A stretch of DNA of 64,000 nucleotides from assembly GCA_943192975.1 (NCBI GenBank), contig CALPCJ010000014.1, positions 23,091 through 87,090 on the forward strand. Reading direction: 5' to 3'. This stretch comes from Senimuribacter intestinalis (GTDB lineage Bacteria > Bacillota > Clostridia > Peptostreptococcales > Anaerovoracaceae). The notes beneath the pieces were generated by a model, which was not told where the DNA came from, did no database searches, and saw only the letters and a list, made by a program, of their open reading frames with translations. Made by a program: the position numbers and the translations under genes. Shown one piece after another: positions 26,254-34,937 of this stretch. The stretch's first letter is position 1. The number at the start of each line of letters is the position of its first letter.

Positions 26254-26823
26254 ATGGAAAACAACACACAGGAAACGATGAGAAGCACCTATATTACACC
26301 GGTCACCAACCCGGAGATTCCCGCGAAAGTGGCGGAGAAAATTGAGAAAGAGGATGAGTATGATCTGGTTAGCTCGCTCCTTGCGGCGGCGGAATACCAG
26401 CAGGAGGAAAATCTGATAGAGGCAGTAGAAATTAAAAGAAAGGGAAAGCTGTACTTTACAGTGCATCTGCATCCGCTTTCAGATGAGGAGCATTCTTTCG
26501 CAATGAAGAAAGCGTCTAAGTACTATGAGAATCCACAGGGGAAAAAGCTGCCGAAGGTGAGAGGTGAAATTGATGCGCCGCTTTTTAACTCGTGGATGAT
26601 TTATCTTGCCACGACTGACGAGGATAAAGAAAAAATTTGGGGAAATCCGGCAGTCATGAAAAAGCTGGGGTGCTTGAAACCGGTGGAAACTATAGGCTCT
26701 TTGGTAACAATGGGTGAAAAAGGAGATTTACTGAGGACGGTTTTTCGACTCAGTAAGATGACAGACGATGACGATGAAGAAGAAATCAGTGATGAGGAAT
26801 ACGCAAAAAACTCATCAAGATAA
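26254..26823 (+). CDS. Tail assembly chaperone, upstream frame (XkdN-like)
   Basis: A 189-residue acidic protein in the XkdN position between tube and tape measure. The start at 26254 follows AAGGGG; the frame opens earlier without a ribosome binding site. Its 3' end carries the slippery heptamer AAAAAAC (26805-26811), in phase as A AAA AAC. The end of this frame is DEEYAKNSSR. By analogy with lambda gpG/gpGT it makes a short form and a frameshifted long form that coats the tape measure during assembly. Confidence 0.85.
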   Translation: MENNTQETMRSTYITPVTNPEIPAKVAEKIEKEDEYDLVSSLLAAAEYQQEENLIEAVEIKRKGKLYFTVHLHPLSDEEHSFAMKKASKYYENPQGKKLPKVRGEIDAPLFNSWMIYLATTDEDKEKIWGNPAVMKKLGCLKPVETIGSLVTMGEKGDLLRTVFRLSKMTDDDDEEEISDEEYAKNSSR

Positions 26824-27020
26824 GCGGACTGGCGCAGTGGCTTCACTTCGCTTATCAGAATCACAATAAAGAACCCGGTATTCTGATGGGGCTTCGTACC
26901 TGTCAGCAACCGGTATCTCCCGGCGAACGAACTTTTATGATGGCGTCGGACCTTTTGGCGATCGAAGAAGGCTTTGTACCCATCAAAGTCAGCAGCTTTG
27001 GGAAAAAGGAAGAGGAATAG
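26805..27020 (+). CDS. Tail assembly chaperone, -1 frameshift extension
   Basis: After a -1 slip at AAAAAAC (26805-26811) the reading frame continues for 71 codons (KKLIKISGLAQWLHFAYQNH onward) and ends at TAG 27020. It has no start codon or ribosome binding site of its own. The classical heptamer, the immediate stop in frame 0 (26821-26823) and the conserved location make programmed frameshifting very likely. Confidence 0.85.
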   Translation, partial: KKLIKISGLAQWLHFAYQNHNKEPGILMGLRTCQQPVSPGERTFMMASDLLAIEEGFVPIKVSSFGKKEEE

Positions 27021-27032
27021 AGACAGGAAAAG

Positions 27033-27070
27033 GACGGCATACGCAGAAGGGGTTGCCGTCTTTTTGTTGG
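27033..27070 (+). terminator. Terminator after the chaperone genes
   Basis: GACGGCA (27033-27039) pairs with TGCCGTC (27054-27060), followed by TTTTT. Confidence 0.85.
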
Positions 27071-27098
27071 AAAGATTTTATCAATCGTTGTCCGATTT

Positions 27099-27143
27099 GT
27101 GTGCAACAGGGATAGGAAAGTGTGCTATAATGTGTATAGTGAA
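27099..27143 (+). promoter_or_regulatory. Late promoter P2
   Basis: Same block as P1: TGTGCAACAGG, then extended -10 TGCTATAAT (TATAAT 27126-27131), then GTGTATAGTGAA. It drives the frameshifted cassette gene at 27182. Confidence 0.8.
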
Positions 27144-27181
27144 GATTTGCACATAATGCTGAATAAGAAGGAGAAGCTAGT

Positions 27182-27917
27182 ATGCGTAGAATGCGGACGG
27201 CAGAAGAAATGTGGCAGTTTTGCTTTGCAAACGATTTGTTTTATGAAAAAGCGCATTTTTATCTTGTGGCAAAACATTTGCAGCCGGATGAGTATGCGGT
27301 ATTCTGTTTTCAGGGGCTGCAGAATAATGTCAGAATGATGACAGACGGAAATTTTGCATAATAGAAGGCTGATTATAGGGCAGAAACATTTGACAGGTGA
27401 AATCGTCAGGTCGATTGACTATAGAGATCTTCATAATGTTACGGCGGCAGGACGAAGTGTTGTAATTGATGCGACAAAGTGGGAGCCGAATGTAGAAGTG
27501 CTGAAGGGTGATGTAACTGGTGTCCAGAAGGGACTGGCAGAAATTATACCAATCATTCAGCAGAAGAATCAGGAGCAAAGGCAAAGCGCAAACTTTTCCG
27601 GAAGTGTAGCGGATGAACTCGCAAAGCTGAAAAAACTGACTGATGATGGAGTTATGACGCAGGCAGAATTTCAAGCGCAAAAAGACAGGTTGCTAAACCC
27701 TGCGGCAATCTGTACAGATTATTTTGAAGACATTCCGGAAGAACCGACCTATGCCTATGAGAAAAAGTTCGACAAAGCCGTGCAGAGCAATGACAAAAAA
27801 GCAATTGTGATTAGAGCAGTGACGTTTACGGTAGGGGCGATAATACAGCTACCAGTTGCTATAATTTTCATACATTTAATACTTTATCATTATGGAATTG
27901 TAGATGAACTTCCATAG
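27182..27917 (+). pseudogene. PH-like/SHOCT cassette protein 1, frameshifted
   Basis: The first part (27182-27361, MRRMRTAEEMWQFCF...) aligns with the starts of the two paralogues at 28731 and 29806 but stops at TAA 27361. The remainder continues in another frame through 27917, with the PH-like motif NRRLIIGQKHLTG, a SHOCT motif (LAKLKKLTDDGVMTQAEFQA) and a C-terminal membrane segment that the paralogues lack. AAGGAG precedes the start. Either an indel has broken the gene or two products are made. Function unknown. Confidence 0.65.
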
Positions 27918-27974
27918 AACACTCGAAAAAATCATGCGTGGTGGATGTTTTTCTTGAAAGCAAGGGAGAAAATT

Positions 27975-28124
27975 ATGTGGAAGATTGAAAAAGAGCAATT
28001 AGATAAATTGGACAAGAAATATAAGATATTGAAAATTTGGGGCGATATTGCAATGTGGATTGCTTTGGCAACAACAGTGGTTACGATAGGAAGTATGGTA
28101 TATTTACTTGTACTTGCACTATAA
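27975..28124 (+). CDS. Small single-pass membrane protein
   Basis: A 49-residue peptide: a charged N-terminal helix (MWKIEKEQLDKLDKKYKIL) then one hydrophobic segment. AGGGAG precedes the ATG. It lies between the PH/SHOCT cassette 1 gene and a terminator, so it is part of the same cargo unit. Not recognised. Confidence 0.55.
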   Translation: MWKIEKEQLDKLDKKYKILKIWGDIAMWIALATTVVTIGSMVYLLVLAL

Positions 28125-28150
28125 AATAATAAAAAGCTAAGAACATAAAA

Positions 28151-28175
28151 GACACCGGCAGGGGTGTTTTTTATT
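28151..28175 (+). terminator. Terminator of cargo cassette 1
   Basis: ACACC pairs with GGTGT across GGCAGG, then TTTTTT. It is followed at once by AAAGGAGG and the tape-measure fragment at 28194. Confidence 0.75.
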
Positions 28176-28193
28176 TTGCAAAAGGAGGTTAGC

Positions 28194-28340
28194 ATGACAA
28201 AAAAATATATAATTGAATGTTATGATGAAAAGTCGATGAAGAATTTGGAGCAGGCAGAGAAGCAGATGGACAAAAGATTGACGCAGTTAAAAAACTTAAA
28301 TAATCAGGGATTAGAGTATTTGAATCAAACTGAAAATTGA
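28194..28340 (+). pseudogene. Short tape-measure-like N-terminal fragment
   Basis: A 48-residue frame (MTKKYIIECYDEKSMKNLEQ onward) with a good AAAGGAGG. It sits exactly where the other cassettes have the tape-measure start, and the sequence then decays through 28435. It is probably a diverged relic of another tape-measure 5' end. Confidence 0.5.
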
Positions 28341-28435
28341 ATGCAAAAATATACGAATGTAAACAGTTGCATTGAAGTGTATGTGAATGATAAGGTAAGC
28401 AATGTACTTGCAAAGATTGAAGAACGGGTAATCAA

Positions 28436-28600
28436 ATGGAGACCACAGAGCGATTGCTGAATGAATTTGCACAGACGGAGTATACCGCATCTATATTTCT
28501 GGACGATTAGGTAACGCCGGTTTTGGAGTCTGTGTTAGGAAGGTTAAGAGATTTTTTGAAGAGTAGTTATAAGGTGGCTGTCTTTGGCTACATGTGGCGG
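28436..28600 (+). pseudogene. Degenerate copy of the tape-measure 5' region
   Basis: From ATGGAGACCACAGAGCG onward this follows the intact tape-measure gene (compare 30597-30760) but has an in-frame TAG after LDD and other changes. It is the first of three copies of this segment. Confidence 0.8.
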
Positions 28601-28655
28601 ATATATAGAGAGGGGAAAAGAAAGGGGAAGAATTGCGTTAAGAGAATCCATAATT

Positions 28656-28700
28656 TTGTGCAACAGGTTCAAGAAAGTATGCTATAATGTGTATAGTGAA
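28656..28700 (+). promoter_or_regulatory. Late promoter P3
   Basis: TGTGCAACAGGTTCA, then extended -10 TGCTATAAT (TATAAT 28683-28688), then GTGTATAGTGAA, with the same internal spacing as P1. It drives cassette gene 2. Confidence 0.8.
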
Positions 28701-28730
28701 AACTGATGCTAATGCAGGTGTGGGAAAGGA

Positions 28731-29348
28731 ATGGTGGATGAGATGAGAAAAATGCGTACAGCGGAAGAGATGTTTGCATATTATCATGAAAATGTGGAAC
28801 ATAAGAAGAAAGCAGGAATGTTTGGAATAGAGGTTTCAGGGCCAGAAGATATATTGCTTGATTATGAATATCTCATATTACTTTTAGATGATGATGAGTA
28901 TGTAATGACTTTTTTTTGGGGATATATATATAGACAAGTATATATGCAAGAACATAAGGAGATTAAATGGACGTACATGTTTACAAATAAACGATTAATT
29001 GCCAAATGTGTAGAAGCAGGTTGGCAAATATTGGGATATGAGAAAATAAATAATATACTGGTAAGCGCTGAGCATCGAGAAGTGTATTTTGACACTGATG
29101 GCTGGTATCGGGGATTAGCAGATGTAAAGATATATCATGAAGATATAGATTTTATTAAGCGTGAACTTGCAGAGGTAATGCCATATATCAGAGAAATGCA
29201 TGAAAAAGAAATGAGGAAAGAGAAGTTGATTATCAGCTCTGCTGATGAGATACGTAAGTTCAAGGAACTCTGGGACGATGGGATTATCACGGAGGAAGAA
29301 TTCAAGGATAGAAAGAAGGAACTGTTAAAGTTCAAATATGTAGATTAA
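28731..29348 (+). CDS. PH-like/SHOCT cassette protein 2
   Basis: A 205-residue soluble protein. Residues 1-20 (MVDEMRKMRTAEEMFAYY) are shared with its paralogues. Residues 55-150 look like a bacterial PH domain (TYMFTNKRLIAKC, INNILVSAEHREVYF). The C terminus is a SHOCT motif (EIRKFKELWDDGIITEEEFK). SHOCT motifs usually mark oligomerising or membrane-linked proteins. It is flanked by late promoter P3 and a terminator, so it is expressed as an independent cargo unit. Start may be 28743. Function unknown. Confidence 0.75.
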   Translation: MVDEMRKMRTAEEMFAYYHENVEHKKKAGMFGIEVSGPEDILLDYEYLILLLDDDEYVMTFFWGYIYRQVYMQEHKEIKWTYMFTNKRLIAKCVEAGWQILGYEKINNILVSAEHREVYFDTDGWYRGLADVKIYHEDIDFIKRELAEVMPYIREMHEKEMRKEKLIISSADEIRKFKELWDDGIITEEEFKDRKKELLKFKYVD

Positions 29349-29360
29349 TAAGCAAAGAGG

Positions 29361-29382
29361 AAACGCCTGCGGGCGTTTTTTC
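29361..29382 (+). terminator. Terminator of cargo cassette 2
   Basis: AACGCC TGCG GGCGTT followed by TTTT. The ribosome binding site of the truncated tape-measure copy follows within 20 nt. Confidence 0.85.
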
Positions 29383-29407
29383 TATGGGAAAAAGGAAAGG
29401 AGAGAAT

Positions 29408-29761
29408 ATGAGGAAGGAAACAGGAATTACAAAACAGGATGTAACGATTTTGCAAGCCTACAGCAGTGAGTTTGGTAAACTACCTGCAAAAATGAAAAAG
29501 TATCAAAAGGTGATGGAGACCACAGAGCGATTGCTGAATGAATTTGCACAAACGGAGTATACCGCATCTATATTTCTGGACGATCAGGTAACACCGGTTT
29601 TGGAGTCTGTGTCAGGAAGATTAAGGGATTTTTCGAAGAATACCTATAAGGTATCTGTTTCTGTCGATATGCGGAAGGTATGTAGAGTGGAGAAAGGAAA
29701 GGGGGATAGCGTTAAGAGAATCCATAATTTTGTGCAACAGGTTCAAGAAAGTATGATATAA
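29408..29761 (+). pseudogene. Truncated copy of the tape-measure gene 5' end
   Basis: A 117-residue frame. Its first 95 residues or so are nearly identical to the start of the full tape measure at 30490 (MRKETGITKQDVTILQAYSS). It then diverges at VDMRKV into sequence that contains promoter P4. It is a duplicated 5' end left by a tandem duplication of about 1.08 kb. It may be translated but lacks all functional parts. Confidence 0.8.
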
Positions 29762-29774
29762 TGTGTACAGTGGA
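29730..29774 (+). promoter_or_regulatory. Late promoter P4
   Basis: TGTGCAACAGGTTCA, then extended -10 TGATATAAT (TATAAT 29757-29762), then GTGTACAGTGGAA. Same spacing as P1-P3. It drives cassette gene 3 and lies inside the 3' end of the truncated tape-measure frame. Confidence 0.8.
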
Positions 29775-29805
29775 AAACGGACTCTAATGCAGGTGTGGGA
29801 AAGGA

Positions 29806-30432
29806 ATGGTGGATGAGATGAGAAAAATGCGTACAGCAGAGGAAATGTTTGCATATTATTGTGAACATAAAGACCCAAAAAAGAAAAAAGGCTTTTTTGA
29901 TACGAGTTTGCCGATGTTTGATGATGAAAGACGGGGTGATTTTAAACTTGCTGAGTTTTTTTTAGAACCCGATGAATATGTAATTTCATTTTTTTGGGGA
30001 TATATATATATAGTTAAATATGTATATATCTCGAATGAATACGTGAGATGGATATATATTTTCACTAACAAGCAAATAATAGCAATCTGCTGCGTCGAGG
30101 ATGGAGTAGAAGCAATTAACTATACCAGTTTAAAAAATATAATCTTTGTTCCAGATAAAACCGAAATCTTTTTTAATATAGATGGTTGGTATAGAGGATT
30201 TTCTGATGTACAAGCAGAAAAAGAAAATTTGGAATTCACACAACATGAGATTGAAAAGATAATGCCATATATCAGAGAAATGCAGGAAAAGGAAGCACAG
30301 AAAAAAAAGTTTTTGGGAAGCCCCGCCGAGGAGATTCGAAGATTTAAGGAACTTTGTGACGATGGGATTATTACGGAGGAAGAATTCGAGGATAGGAAGA
30401 GAGAACTGTTAAAGTTCAAATATGTAGATTAA
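29806..30432 (+). CDS. PH-like/SHOCT cassette protein 3
   Basis: A 208-residue paralogue of cassette protein 2. The N and C termini (MVDEMRKMRTAEEMFAYY and GIITEEEFEDRKRELLKFKY) are almost the same, while the PH-like middle has diverged strongly. That pattern, conserved edges and variable core, suggests recombination or selection on the middle. It is preceded by P4 and followed by a terminator identical to that of cassette 2. Function unknown; possibilities include immunity, envelope binding or tail decoration. Confidence 0.75.
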   Translation: MVDEMRKMRTAEEMFAYYCEHKDPKKKKGFFDTSLPMFDDERRGDFKLAEFFLEPDEYVISFFWGYIYIVKYVYISNEYVRWIYIFTNKQIIAICCVEDGVEAINYTSLKNIIFVPDKTEIFFNIDGWYRGFSDVQAEKENLEFTQHEIEKIMPYIREMQEKEAQKKKFLGSPAEEIRRFKELCDDGIITEEEFEDRKRELLKFKYVD

Positions 30433-30443
30433 TAAGCAAAGAG

Positions 30444-30465
30444 GAAACGCCTGCGGGCGTTTTTT
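30444..30465 (+). terminator. Terminator of cargo cassette 3
   Basis: AACGCC TGCG GGCGTT followed by TTTTT, about 25 nt before the intact tape-measure start. Late transcription must read through it to express the tape measure from upstream promoters. Confidence 0.85.
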
Positions 30466-30489
30466 CTATGGGAAAAGGAAGGAGAGAAT

Positions 30490-33072
30490 ATGAGGAAGGA
30501 AACAGGAATTACAAAACAGGATGTAACGATTTTACAAGCCTACAGCAGCGAGTTTGGCAAATTACCTGCGAAAATGACAAAGTTTCAAAAGACAATGGAG
30601 ACCACAGAGCGATTGCTCAATGAATTTGCACAGACAGAGTATACCGCGTCTATATTTCTAGATGATCAGGTAACGCCGGCTGTGGAGTCTGTGTCAGGGA
30701 GATTAAGGAATTTTTCGAAGAATACCTATAAGGTATCTGTTTCTGTCGACATGCGGAGGGTATATACAGATATCTATGCGGCAGAGAGAAAAATCAGGCG
30801 TATGCAGCTGCAGACAAGCTATGGTGGAGGATATATGATGCCATATGCTGGCGGAAGTGTCAGGGGAGTAGGTAATGCACCGGTACAGCCTACTGACAAT
30901 GAAGGCTTTTTTGATGGTGCTATGTCGGTTGGCAGTGCGATTGTGATGGCAAATGGGTTAAGAGAAGCGTATGATAAGTTTATAAAATTAAAAGCGAGCC
31001 CCAAAAAATACGCTGCATTCAAAGCAGGTATCCCCAAATCTGCCGCCACAGCCGTCACTAATTTTGGCTATTTGGACGGCGGCGCAGATATTGCAGAAGG
31101 TGTTTTTTCGTCAGACAATGCCTACGACAGAACATATAAGGTCGCCGAAGGGGCAACTGTCATGGCGGGCTCTTTTGTAGGATCGAAGGCAGGTGCTGCG
31201 CTGGGATTGAAATTAGGATCTGCTTTAGGTCCATGGGGCGCATTGGCTGGTGCGGCTGGCGGCTACCTGCTTGGAAAACTGCTCAGTGAACCGATAGCAG
31301 ATTCTTTTGCAGACGGCATAAACGGTGCAGAAAAATATGCCGATGTTTCTGCCCGTGCCGCGGAGAAAGTAGCACAATTAAAAGCGGAGCAGAAAGCGCT
31401 TGCAAGTGAACAGCTGGATAAAATGTTCGGAAAAACGGCACTATCTGCAAGAGAAGTATCACAGGTTGTGGGAGAATTGTTTGATACAGGGCAGACTATG
31501 CGGATTAACAACGCAGCAGCAGCAATCAATGATTTGCAGGGATCCTTTGCGAACCTGCAGCAGGCAGATTATGGGCTGCAGAAAAGCCTCTGGCTCAGTG
31601 GAACAGAAGCAGGTGCAGGAAGTTTGATGGGACTGGCGGAATCAACGAATGACTTTGGTGAAAGCAGTCGGATGCACTTGCTGGATAATCAGTATGCGGA
31701 GGAGAAATCTGTAAAAGCATTGCTGACAGAGCCTGGATCAGCAGACGAAATACTGGAAGGAATCGATAAACAGTATCGGGAAAAACTGAAAAACCTGGAT
31801 GATTTGATTGAAGACCTTAATCAAGTAACCGTTGACGCTTTGTCTGATGGTGTGGTTGATGAAAGTGAGCAGACGAAAATAGACGGAATCAGGCAAGAGG
31901 TATTACAATTGCTTTATGGAGCATCAGGTTCGGATCAGGGTAGTCAGGAGGAAAGAGATTTTCAGGCAATGCTGGAAAAGATGAAATTAGGGCTTGGTAA
32001 AGAGTATTCTAAAGACTCTTTCGATGCAATTATACAAGAAGCAACAGCGGGCGCAAATGAAAGAATCGATGCATTAGAAGACGCTTATGGTTATGCAGCC
32101 ATCGGAAAGACGGACAAGCAGAAACATACGCTACTTTGGGGAAAAGATGGAACTGGACAAACCGATGGACTGTATAAGCAGGAGATGGATACCTATGGTG
32201 CGATTGCTGAAACTGCACTGAATGAATTTACGAACAAATATTCTGACAAACTTGCATTCCTTGATAACTTAAGCGCTGACATGGAAGATGGAAAACTGAG
32301 TGAGGAAATGCTAGGCAATATACGGGGGCTACAAAATGACCCGGTCGATCGAGCAGCTATTGGTGAATATGTAGATAGTATGAAGCCACTTTACAATGAC
32401 ATGCTGGAAACAGCAAAACAATATGAAGAAAAAGGAGAAGCCTTACCGGAAGCAGTACAAGACTTTATGAACAAGATGGAACTCTTAGGAAGTATTGCGC
32501 AGAACCGGGCAGGAAGTTGGTATTTACAGCACTATGAACCGGAATATTTAAAAGAAGATGGTAATAAAAATGTTTTTAATAATTTGCCGGATAGAGTTAA
32601 AAAAATGCATTATAATCCAGCTGGAGTGAAGTACCGCGGCGGCATAGTCGCCCCTGCTTTCGCAGAAGGAGGCTACGTCCACGGCGGCGCCCAGCTAATT
32701 ACAGTGGCAGAAGAAGGCACGCCGGAGGCGATTATTCCGCTGGGTAAGCACAGAAGAAAGCGGGCGCTGCAGCTTTTCAATCAGGTCGGCGGTTATCTGG
32801 AAGCGCCGGGCTTTTCTCCGAAGGGTTTTGCAGCGGGCGGCATCGTAGGCGGCAGTATCGGAAGTCTCAGTGGAAGCGGCGGCAGCGGCATGCCGATTGC
32901 AGTGGAAGTCGGTGGTGTCGAAATCAAAGTAGAAGCCAAAGACGGACAGTCGCTGGTCGAAACCATCCGGGAAAACAAAGAAGCAATCAGTGAAGAAATC
33001 GCAGGTGTATTTAACGCGGCATTTAAGGGACAGTTTGCCAATACACCGGCAGCAGGAGGTGCAGGATTATGA
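30490..33072 (+). CDS. Tape measure protein of the contractile tail (XkdO-like)
   Basis: An 860-residue protein. The N terminus is coiled-coil-like. Residues 215-270 are a Gly/Ala-rich hydrophobic region (GSKAGAALGLKLGSALGPWG), as expected for the membrane-active part. The middle is helical. The C terminus has the AFAEGGYVHGGAQLITVAEE and GTPEAIIPLGKHRRKRA motifs common in tape measures. It sets tail length. GGAGAG precedes the ATG. Two partial copies of its first 270 bases lie upstream. Confidence 0.88.
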   Translation: MRKETGITKQDVTILQAYSSEFGKLPAKMTKFQKTMETTERLLNEFAQTEYTASIFLDDQVTPAVESVSGRLRNFSKNTYKVSVSVDMRRVYTDIYAAERKIRRMQLQTSYGGGYMMPYAGGSVRGVGNAPVQPTDNEGFFDGAMSVGSAIVMANGLREAYDKFIKLKASPKKYAAFKAGIPKSAATAVTNFGYLDGGADIAEGVFSSDNAYDRTYKVAEGATVMAGSFVGSKAGAALGLKLGSALGPWGALAGAAGGYLLGKLLSEPIADSFADGINGAEKYADVSARAAEKVAQLKAEQKALASEQLDKMFGKTALSAREVSQVVGELFDTGQTMRINNAAAAINDLQGSFANLQQADYGLQKSLWLSGTEAGAGSLMGLAESTNDFGESSRMHLLDNQYAEEKSVKALLTEPGSADEILEGIDKQYREKLKNLDDLIEDLNQVTVDALSDGVVDESEQTKIDGIRQEVLQLLYGASGSDQGSQEERDFQAMLEKMKLGLGKEYSKDSFDAIIQEATAGANERIDALEDAYGYAAIGKTDKQKHTLLWGKDGTGQTDGLYKQEMDTYGAIAETALNEFTNKYSDKLAFLDNLSADMEDGKLSEEMLGNIRGLQNDPVDRAAIGEYVDSMKPLYNDMLETAKQYEEKGEALPEAVQDFMNKMELLGSIAQNRAGSWYLQHYEPEYLKEDGNKNVFNNLPDRVKKMHYNPAGVKYRGGIVAPAFAEGGYVHGGAQLITVAEEGTPEAIIPLGKHRRKRALQLFNQVGGYLEAPGFSPKGFAAGGIVGGSIGSLSGSGGSGMPIAVEVGGVEIKVEAKDGQSLVETIRENKEAISEEIAGVFNAAFKGQFANTPAAGGAGL

Positions 33073-33746
33073 GAATTATCGCAAAGGAAGTAAACAACAG
33101 CAAAAAAATGATTGATTTTGACTGGCTGCCGCTGGAAATCAAAGACAGCGGCGGCGACATGAGTTTTGCCAGCTACAGTCTTTTGGACAGAGGGGAAGTG
33201 GTCAGACCCAAAGGGAAAGGGCTGAGGCGGATTTCCTGGGAAGCGCGTTTTCCGGGAGAGAGCAGAAAGGACTTGTCCGTACTGGCAGCGCCCTGGACAG
33301 ATCCGCTGGAGTGCGACAAACTGCTGAAACGATGGCAGAGTCGGGGCACGCTGATCGAGCTAATCATCGAAGGCACCGGAATCACCGGCTTCAAGTGCTA
33401 CGTGAATCAGTATTCTTCCGCCTATACGGGCGGACTTGGCGATTTGGAGTATTCCATCGAGTGGATTGCATATGAGCCGGTGACCATTACGAAAAAACCG
33501 AAACCAAAAAAAAGCAAGAACAGCAAAAAGCGCCCGTCGAAGAGTTTCACAAAATATACCGTGAAAAGCGGCGATACCCTTTGGGGTATTGCCGGCAGGA
33601 AGCTTGGGAACTCCTATCGATGGAACGAGATTTATAAACTCAACAAAAAAGCGATTGAAGATGACGCAAAGAAGCATAAATACAGTTCTTCGGACAATGG
33701 CAACCGCATTTGGTCGGGACTGGTGTTGAAGCTGCCGAAGAAATAA
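33069..33746 (+). CDS. LysM baseplate protein (XkdP-like)
   Basis: A 225-residue protein overlapping the tape-measure stop by 4 nt. Residues 1-140 are the tail domain, then a Lys-rich linker (KKPKPKKSKNSKK), then a LysM domain at about residues 160-225 (YTVKSGDTLWGIAGRKLGNS). LysM binds peptidoglycan. In PBSX-type tails this protein links the tube to the baseplate hub. Confidence 0.92.
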   Translation: MRIIAKEVNNSKKMIDFDWLPLEIKDSGGDMSFASYSLLDRGEVVRPKGKGLRRISWEARFPGESRKDLSVLAAPWTDPLECDKLLKRWQSRGTLIELIIEGTGITGFKCYVNQYSSAYTGGLGDLEYSIEWIAYEPVTITKKPKPKKSKNSKKRPSKSFTKYTVKSGDTLWGIAGRKLGNSYRWNEIYKLNKKAIEDDAKKHKYSSSDNGNRIWSGLVLKLPKK

Positions 33747-33759
33747 GGAGGTGTGACAG

Positions 33760-34812
33760 ATGAAATATGAAAGACCAGTGTATGAGGTGGTGATTAAAAC
33801 ACCTGACGGAAACCAGTTCACCGTGAAGAAATTGAATGTGAAGACCGGCGAGACAGAAGGCTTGGTAACCAGTCTTTCTCTGACAGAATCGAGAAATCAA
33901 TTGGCGCAGAAAGCCGTCATCAGGCTTTATAACAGGCACATAGATAAATACGGCTATCCCAGCCAGATGTTTTCTGTCAGGAGCCGTGTTTTTATTTACG
34001 CGCAAGGCGCCGGAAAGACCAAGAAGACCGAAGTGTTTCGCGGTTATGTATGGGATACGGATTATAGCCTGGGAAATGGCACCCAGTTGACACTGACCTG
34101 CTACGATAATATGATTTACTTTATGAATTCCCGGATTCTGACCTATTTCAGCAAGGGGAAACGGACCGAAGATATTGTAAAAACTTTGATGGAGCGCCGC
34201 GGCGTAAAGCTGACATATCGCTACAGCAGTATCACCCATCCCAAGCTGCCGCTGTCCGGTACGTTGGCAGACGTGCTGACTAGCGAACTTTTGGATGAGG
34301 TGCAAAAGAAAAAGGGCACAAAGTACAACATTAAAAGTCATAAGGGCAGAATTTACATCGATAAGCAGGGTGCCAACGAAACGGTGTATCGAATTACCCG
34401 GGGCGATGAGGGGATTATGAGCAGCTACAGCAGATCTGTGACCATGGACGGTATGGTCACCAATGTGCTCATCGCTGGAAAAAGTGACGACAACGGCAAG
34501 CGAAAGGTGGAAGCCAGGAAAGAGCGAAACAGAAAGACTTACGGCACGCTGACCAGAGTCATTTATAAAGACGGCGATACCAAGCTGTCCGAGGCAAAGG
34601 AAGAGGCGAAGCATATCCTCGATGAAAGCGCGCTGCCGCGAAAAGAGTACGATATCACCGCGCTGGATATTCCCTGGATTCGCAAAGGCGACCGGGTCAG
34701 AATCGAGCTGAATAAAGGGAAAGAACATGATTATGTCGTCAACGAAATTTCCCACAACTGCGACCAGGGCACTATGACGATGAATGTGCGGCGCATGAAG
34801 AAAAAGAAGTGA
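33760..34812 (+). CDS. Baseplate hub protein (XkdQ-like)
   Basis: A 350-residue protein of the XkdQ/gpD/gp27 hub family. It contains RDEGIM-like hub segments (TRGDEGIMSSYSRSVTMDGM) and a C-terminal stretch (IPWIRKGDRVRIELNKGKEH) typical of the family. It forms the central hub under the tube. AAGGAGG precedes the ATG. Confidence 0.88.
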   Translation: MKYERPVYEVVIKTPDGNQFTVKKLNVKTGETEGLVTSLSLTESRNQLAQKAVIRLYNRHIDKYGYPSQMFSVRSRVFIYAQGAGKTKKTEVFRGYVWDTDYSLGNGTQLTLTCYDNMIYFMNSRILTYFSKGKRTEDIVKTLMERRGVKLTYRYSSITHPKLPLSGTLADVLTSELLDEVQKKKGTKYNIKSHKGRIYIDKQGANETVYRITRGDEGIMSSYSRSVTMDGMVTNVLIAGKSDDNGKRKVEARKERNRKTYGTLTRVIYKDGDTKLSEAKEEAKHILDESALPRKEYDITALDIPWIRKGDRVRIELNKGKEHDYVVNEISHNCDQGTMTMNVRRMKKKK

Positions 34813-34814
34813 AA

Positions 34815-34859
34815 CTGTGCAACAGGTACATAGATTTGTGCTAGAATATGTATTGTGAA
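34815..34859 (+). promoter_or_regulatory. Late promoter P5
   Basis: TGTGCAACAGGTACA, then extended -10 TGCTAGAAT (34842-34847), then ATGTATTGTGAA. It starts right after the hub stop codon. A terminator follows about 25 nt later with no gene between. Confidence 0.75.
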
Positions 34860-34880
34860 GAACTGAATCAGAAGAGCAGA

Positions 34881-34905
34881 AAAACGCCGGCAGCGGCGTT
34901 TTTCT
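34881..34905 (+). terminator. Terminator directly after P5
   Basis: AACGCCGG CA GCGGCGTT followed by TTT. Promoter and terminator enclose only a leader of about 45 nt, as if a cargo gene had been lost or the promoter were controlled by antitermination. Confidence 0.8.
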
Positions 34906-34937
34906 ATTTGCAGAAGACTTTAAGAAAGGAGGAAAAG

